Source: Actinomycetota bacterium (GTDB lineage: Bacteria; Actinomycetota; Thermoleophilia; Solirubrobacterales; Solirubrobacteraceae). Taken from it: a DNA stretch of 7,940 nt. The stretch lies in the NCBI GenBank assembly GCA_005888335.1, contig VAWY01000075.1, forward strand, positions 1-7,940. Reading direction: 5' to 3'. The position numbers were made by a program, and so were the translations under genes. Below, in pieces: positions 5,496 through 7,940 of this stretch; within the stretch, counting starts at the first letter, position 1; each line of letters opens with the position of its first letter. A model generated the notes under the pieces. It had not been told where the DNA came from. It was given only the letters and a program-made list of their open reading frames with translations, and did not search any database.

Positions 5496-6445
5496 ACGCC
5501 TACACCTATCTCGACGCGATTCACGACGGTCTCGCCGAGGCGATGCGCAGCGACGAGCGCGTGTTCCTGCTCGGCGAGGACATCGGCCACTTCGGCGGTG
5601 CCTTCGGTGTCACCGCTGGGCTGTATGAGGAGTTCGGCGCGGATCGCGTGATCGACACGCCGATCGCGGAAGAGGGATTCGTCGGTGCTGCGATCGGCGC
5701 GGCGTGGCAGGGCGAGCGTCCGGTGGTGGAGCTGCAGTTCGCCGACTTCGCCAGCTGTCCCTTCGACATGATCGTGACGGTCGCGGCGAAAACCCATTGG
5801 CGTTCGGGGCTTGCAGTCCCGATCGTCATCCGCGCGCCGAACGGTGGCGGCATCCGAGGCGGGCCCTTCCACGCATCCTCTCCGGAGGGGTGGTTCGTCG
5901 GCGTGCCCGGGCTGAAGGTCGTTTGCCCGGGGACGATCGAGGACGCCTACGGCCTGCTGCGCGCCGCGATCGAGGACGACGACCCGGTGATGTTCTTCGA
6001 GCACAAGGCGCTCTACCGGCGACTGAAAGGCACAAAGCCGCCCGAGGAGACGCGCACGCCGCTCGGGCGTGCGCGGATCGCCCGCAGCGGTTCTGCCGCG
6101 ACCGTGATCACCTACGGCGCCGGCGTCGAGCTCGCGCTCGGCCTCGAGCACGACGTCGAAGTGCTCGACCTGCGCACGCTGTGGCCGTTGGATCGTGAAG
6201 CGGTGCTGGATTCGATCGGCAGGACGTCGCGGGCCCTTGTGCTCCAGGAAGCCGCACACTCGGCCGGCGTCGCCAGTCACGTCCTTGCGCTCCTCGCCGC
6301 CGAAGGGTTTGAGCTCCTTGACGCGCCGCCGGTCGTGCTCGCGCCGCCGGACACGCCAGTTCCCTTCGCTCCAGAGCTCGAGGACGCGTACCTCCCCTCC
6401 GCGCACGTGCTTGCGGCCGCAGTCGAGGACCTTCTTGGTTACTGA
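5492..6445 (+). CDS. 2-oxoacid dehydrogenase E1 component, beta subunit, apparent CTG start
   Basis: This is the beta subunit of a heterotetrameric, thiamine-diphosphate-dependent E1 of the pyruvate, acetoin or branched-chain 2-oxoacid dehydrogenase type. The pyrimidine-binding domain (about 1-180) has LLGEDIGHFGGAFGVT (27-41), the cofactor-activating Glu60 in IDTPIAEEGF, and GGPFHASSPEGWF with His127. The transketolase C-terminal domain has VLDLRTLWPLD (224-234) and LVLQEA (249-254). The 317 residues are about family length, with a short stretch near 210-222 where relatives are somewhat longer. The start is unusual. Family alignment places it at NAYTYLDAIHDGLAEAM, and the only codon there is CTG 5492-5494, overlapping the previous TGA as CTGA. 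An in-frame GTG at 5423 would add an Arg/Pro/Gly-rich tail that merely shadows the previous gene. A later ATG (5542) would cut off the conserved first helix. There is no clear ribosome site, so coupling to the upstream gene is likely. The complex substrate is unproven; leucine dehydrogenase next door favours branched-chain oxoacids. Confidence 0.9.
   Translation: MNAYTYLDAIHDGLAEAMRSDERVFLLGEDIGHFGGAFGVTAGLYEEFGADRVIDTPIAEEGFVGAAIGAAWQGERPVVELQFADFASCPFDMIVTVAAKTHWRSGLAVPIVIRAPNGGGIRGGPFHASSPEGWFVGVPGLKVVCPGTIEDAYGLLRAAIEDDDPVMFFEHKALYRRLKGTKPPEETRTPLGRARIARSGSAATVITYGAGVELALGLEHDVEVLDLRTLWPLDREAVLDSIGRTSRALVLQEAAHSAGVASHVLALLAAEGFELLDAPPVVLAPPDTPVPFAPELEDAYLPSAHVLAAAVEDLLGY
6425..6429 (+). 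promoter_or_regulatory. Shine-Dalgarno sequence deciding the TTG start of E1 alpha
   Basis: GAGGA lies five bases in front of TTG 6435-6437, inside the end of the E1 beta gene. The spacing is ideal. The TTG frame then continues directly into the conserved E1 alpha N-terminus (RLELFRLMLLQRTFEER), so this is the probable initiation site. Confidence 0.6.
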
Positions 6446-7394
6446 GACACGTCTCGAGCTCTTCCGGCTGATGCTTCTGCAGCGGACGTTCGAGGAGCGC
6501 ACGTCGGCGCTCTACCGGCAGGGAAGGATCAGCGGGTCGCTGTACGACGGCCTGGGCCAGGAGGCCGTCGCCGCCGCCGCCGGGCTCGCCCTGGAAGACG
6601 GCGATGTCGTCGCCCCGCTCAATCGCGAGCTCGCTACGCACTTCGCGCGTGGTGTCACGCCTGCCGACGCGTTCCGGAACTTCCTCGGGCGCGGGAACGG
6701 TCCGACGTTCGGCCGCGACGGGAACATGCACTTCGGCGTGCCCGCGCGCGGCGTGTTCCCACTCGTCTCGATGCTGGGCAACCTCTGCCCGGTCGTCGTC
6801 GGCGCCGCGCTCGCTTTCAAGCGCCGCGGAGAGCCGCACGTGGGGCTGACCTTCCTCGGCGAGGGCGCGTTCTCCGTCGGCGACGTGCACGAAGGGCTCA
6901 ACCTCGCCGGCGTCTGGCAGGTTCCCGCCGTCTTCATCCTGCAGTCGAACGGCTACTCGTACTCGACGCCGAGCTCGGCGCAGATGGTGAACACGAACCT
7001 CGCTGAGAGGATCCAGGGCGGCTGGTCGATTCCCGCGACGCGCGTCGACGGGACGGACGTCCTGCTCGTGTTCGAGTCGATCAAGGCCGCGGTCGAGCGT
7101 GCGCGTGCCGGCGAAGGGCCGCAGGCGGTCGAGTGCGTGACGCTACGCGGGCACGGGCACGCCGCACACGACGACGCTCGTTATGTGCCGGCCGAGCTGC
7201 GCGAGTCGTTCGTCGGCCGCGACCCGATCGAGCGTCTCGAGGCGACACTCCAGCAGACGGGTCTCGCCGAGCAGGCCAACGCGATCAGGCGTGCGGTCGT
7301 GGCAGAGATCGCAGCGGCTCTCGCCGAAGCCGAAGCCGCCCCGGCGCCCGATCCCGCCACGATGGAATACGGGGTCTACGCCAACCCGCTCTGA
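6435..7394 (+). CDS. 2-oxoacid dehydrogenase E1 component, alpha subunit
   Basis: The 319-residue product is the alpha subunit that binds the diphosphate and Mg of thiamine diphosphate and pairs with the E1 beta encoded just upstream. It shows LMLLQRTFEER (12-22), GQEAVAAA (41-48), GRDGNMHFG (93-101) and the cofactor motif running from GEG (142-144) through GDVHEGLNLAGVW to SNGYSYSTP (171-179). GHAAHDD and GRDPIERL follow near the C-terminus, all in the family order. Two departures stand out. The usual GDG is GEG, a glutamate in place of the metal-binding aspartate, and the usual NN is SN, although the second, metal-binding Asn172 remains. TTG 6435, with GAGGA before it, gives an 11-base overlap with the beta gene; ATG 6471 would shorten a conserved helix. 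The beta-then-alpha gene order is the reverse of the common one. E2 and E3 are not in the window. It could serve pyruvate, acetoin or branched-chain oxoacids; the context favours the last. Confidence 0.93.
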   Translation: MVTETRLELFRLMLLQRTFEERTSALYRQGRISGSLYDGLGQEAVAAAAGLALEDGDVVAPLNRELATHFARGVTPADAFRNFLGRGNGPTFGRDGNMHFGVPARGVFPLVSMLGNLCPVVVGAALAFKRRGEPHVGLTFLGEGAFSVGDVHEGLNLAGVWQVPAVFILQSNGYSYSTPSSAQMVNTNLAERIQGGWSIPATRVDGTDVLLVFESIKAAVERARAGEGPQAVECVTLRGHGHAAHDDARYVPAELRESFVGRDPIERLEATLQQTGLAEQANAIRRAVVAEIAAALAEAEAAPAPDPATMEYGVYANPL

Positions 7395-7395
7395 G

Positions 7396-7940
7396 TCAGA
7401 CGTTCAGCAGTGCGCGGATGCGATCGGCGCGCTCGATTGCCTCGTCCGGGTGCAGCGGCTCGGTCAGCCACGGAGCGACGGCCGCCAAGGCGTCGTGCGT
7501 CCGCTCCGTGAATGTCGCCGTGCCGTCGACCGCGATCGAGTCGACCCCGTCGCGGCGGCCGATCGAAGACTGCCACGCGCAAACCTCGTCCAGCTCCTGC
7601 CCCGGCGGAAGATCGAGGCTGATCGTCCCGTCCTCGATGAGGACGGGATAGCCGCCCGGAAGGCCGAGCGGCGCCGGCGCGGAGATCCGCGTCGGGGCCG
7701 CGCCGGGGAGGAGCGCCCGGACAACACTGACGCACGCGACCGCGGTGACCACGTTGTAGACGAGGCCGGCCTCGTACGGGTGTCCGAGGTAGGCGAGGTG
7801 GTCGGCCCGTTCGCCTTGCTCGCCGAGAAACACGCGCACCCGCTCATCGGGGTCGCCCGGCGGCTCCGCGCGCATCACGGGGTACACCTGATTGTGATGG
7901 CCGATGACACGAACGAGCGGAAGCTCGGAATCCGGGCCGA
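7396..7940 (-). CDS. C-terminal part of an unrecognised protein, running off the right edge (partial)
   Basis: The frame is open from the window edge to the TGA at 7398-7396, giving about 180 residues of a longer protein. The GTG at 7887-7885 is probably internal, because the frame before it reads sensibly as DSELPLVRVIGHHNQV. I do not recognise the family. Visible features are IGHHNQV near the edge; a helix, GLVYNVVTAVACVSVVRALL, of alternating hydrophobic character that looks like a packed helix rather than a clear membrane segment; a loop GLPGGYPVLIEDGTISLDLP; and a C-terminal acidic/Arg helix ending in RIRALLNV. A soluble metabolic enzyme is a plausible guess and no more. It converges on the E1 alpha gene with one base between the two stop codons, leaving no room for a separate terminator, so the two transcripts must overlap. 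Confidence 0.75.
   Translation of the reverse strand, partial: GPDSELPLVRVIGHHNQVYPVMRAEPPGDPDERVRVFLGEQGERADHLAYLGHPYEAGLVYNVVTAVACVSVVRALLPGAAPTRISAPAPLGLPGGYPVLIEDGTISLDLPPGQELDEVCAWQSSIGRRDGVDSIAVDGTATFTERTHDALAAVAPWLTEPLHPDEAIERADRIRALLNV

Noticed and set aside
5426..6502. Long minus-strand open frame (358 codons) opposite E1 beta
   Set aside because: It is antisense to a well-supported E1 beta gene and shows only composition-driven Arg-rich sequence. It is a high-GC shadow.

Overview
The window is about 7.9 kb of high-GC DNA (by eye roughly two-thirds G+C, with strong G/C third-position bias). It is packed with overlapping metabolic genes. Codon use, GTG/TTG starts and the protein families suggest a high-GC actinobacterium-like organism, perhaps a deep lineage such as Thermoleophilia, but nothing in the window fixes the taxonomy. 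I see no rRNA, tRNA, CRISPR array, insertion sequence or phage gene.

Layout. (1) Positions 1-30 hold only the first ten codons of a gene that leaves the left edge on the minus strand. The 85 bases in front of it carry two copies of an ATACC-N4-GGTAT inverted repeat, which look like paired operators, and a small hairpin. (2) Positions 115-3461 are a minus-strand operon, read right to left: a short-chain dehydrogenase/reductase (SDR) with no recognisable start codon; a 750-residue fusion of an APH-type small-molecule kinase and a class III PLP aminotransferase-fold enzyme; and a 94-residue protein of unknown function overlapping it by ATGA. (3) Positions 3465-3609 are the divergent spacer, with a small palindrome but no clear promoter. 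(4) Positions 3610-7394 are a plus-strand operon in which every junction overlaps: a second SDR, a Leu/Phe/Val/Glu-type amino acid dehydrogenase, and the beta then alpha subunits of a thiamine-diphosphate 2-oxoacid dehydrogenase E1. (5) Positions 7396-7940 hold the C-terminal part of an unrecognised minus-strand protein, separated from the E1 alpha gene by one base.

How the genes may work together (inference). The fusion has the domain pair and the GKPMGNGYP active-site lysine motif of phosphoethanolamine / phosphohydroxylysine phospho-lyases joined to their partner kinase. It would phosphorylate an amino alcohol and then eliminate ammonia and phosphate to leave an aldehyde. The divergent operon would deaminate an amino acid to a 2-oxoacid and decarboxylate it oxidatively, with an E2/E3 encoded elsewhere. 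The locus therefore looks like a catabolic module for amino alcohols, hydroxylated amino acids or branched-chain amino acids. The exact substrate cannot be read from the sequence.

The points most worth a second look are the kinase-lyase fusion and its neighbours, the twin operators at the left edge, the two genes without ordinary start codons (the minus-strand SDR, and E1 beta with an apparent CTG start inside CTGA), and the altered GEG thiamine-diphosphate motif in E1 alpha.
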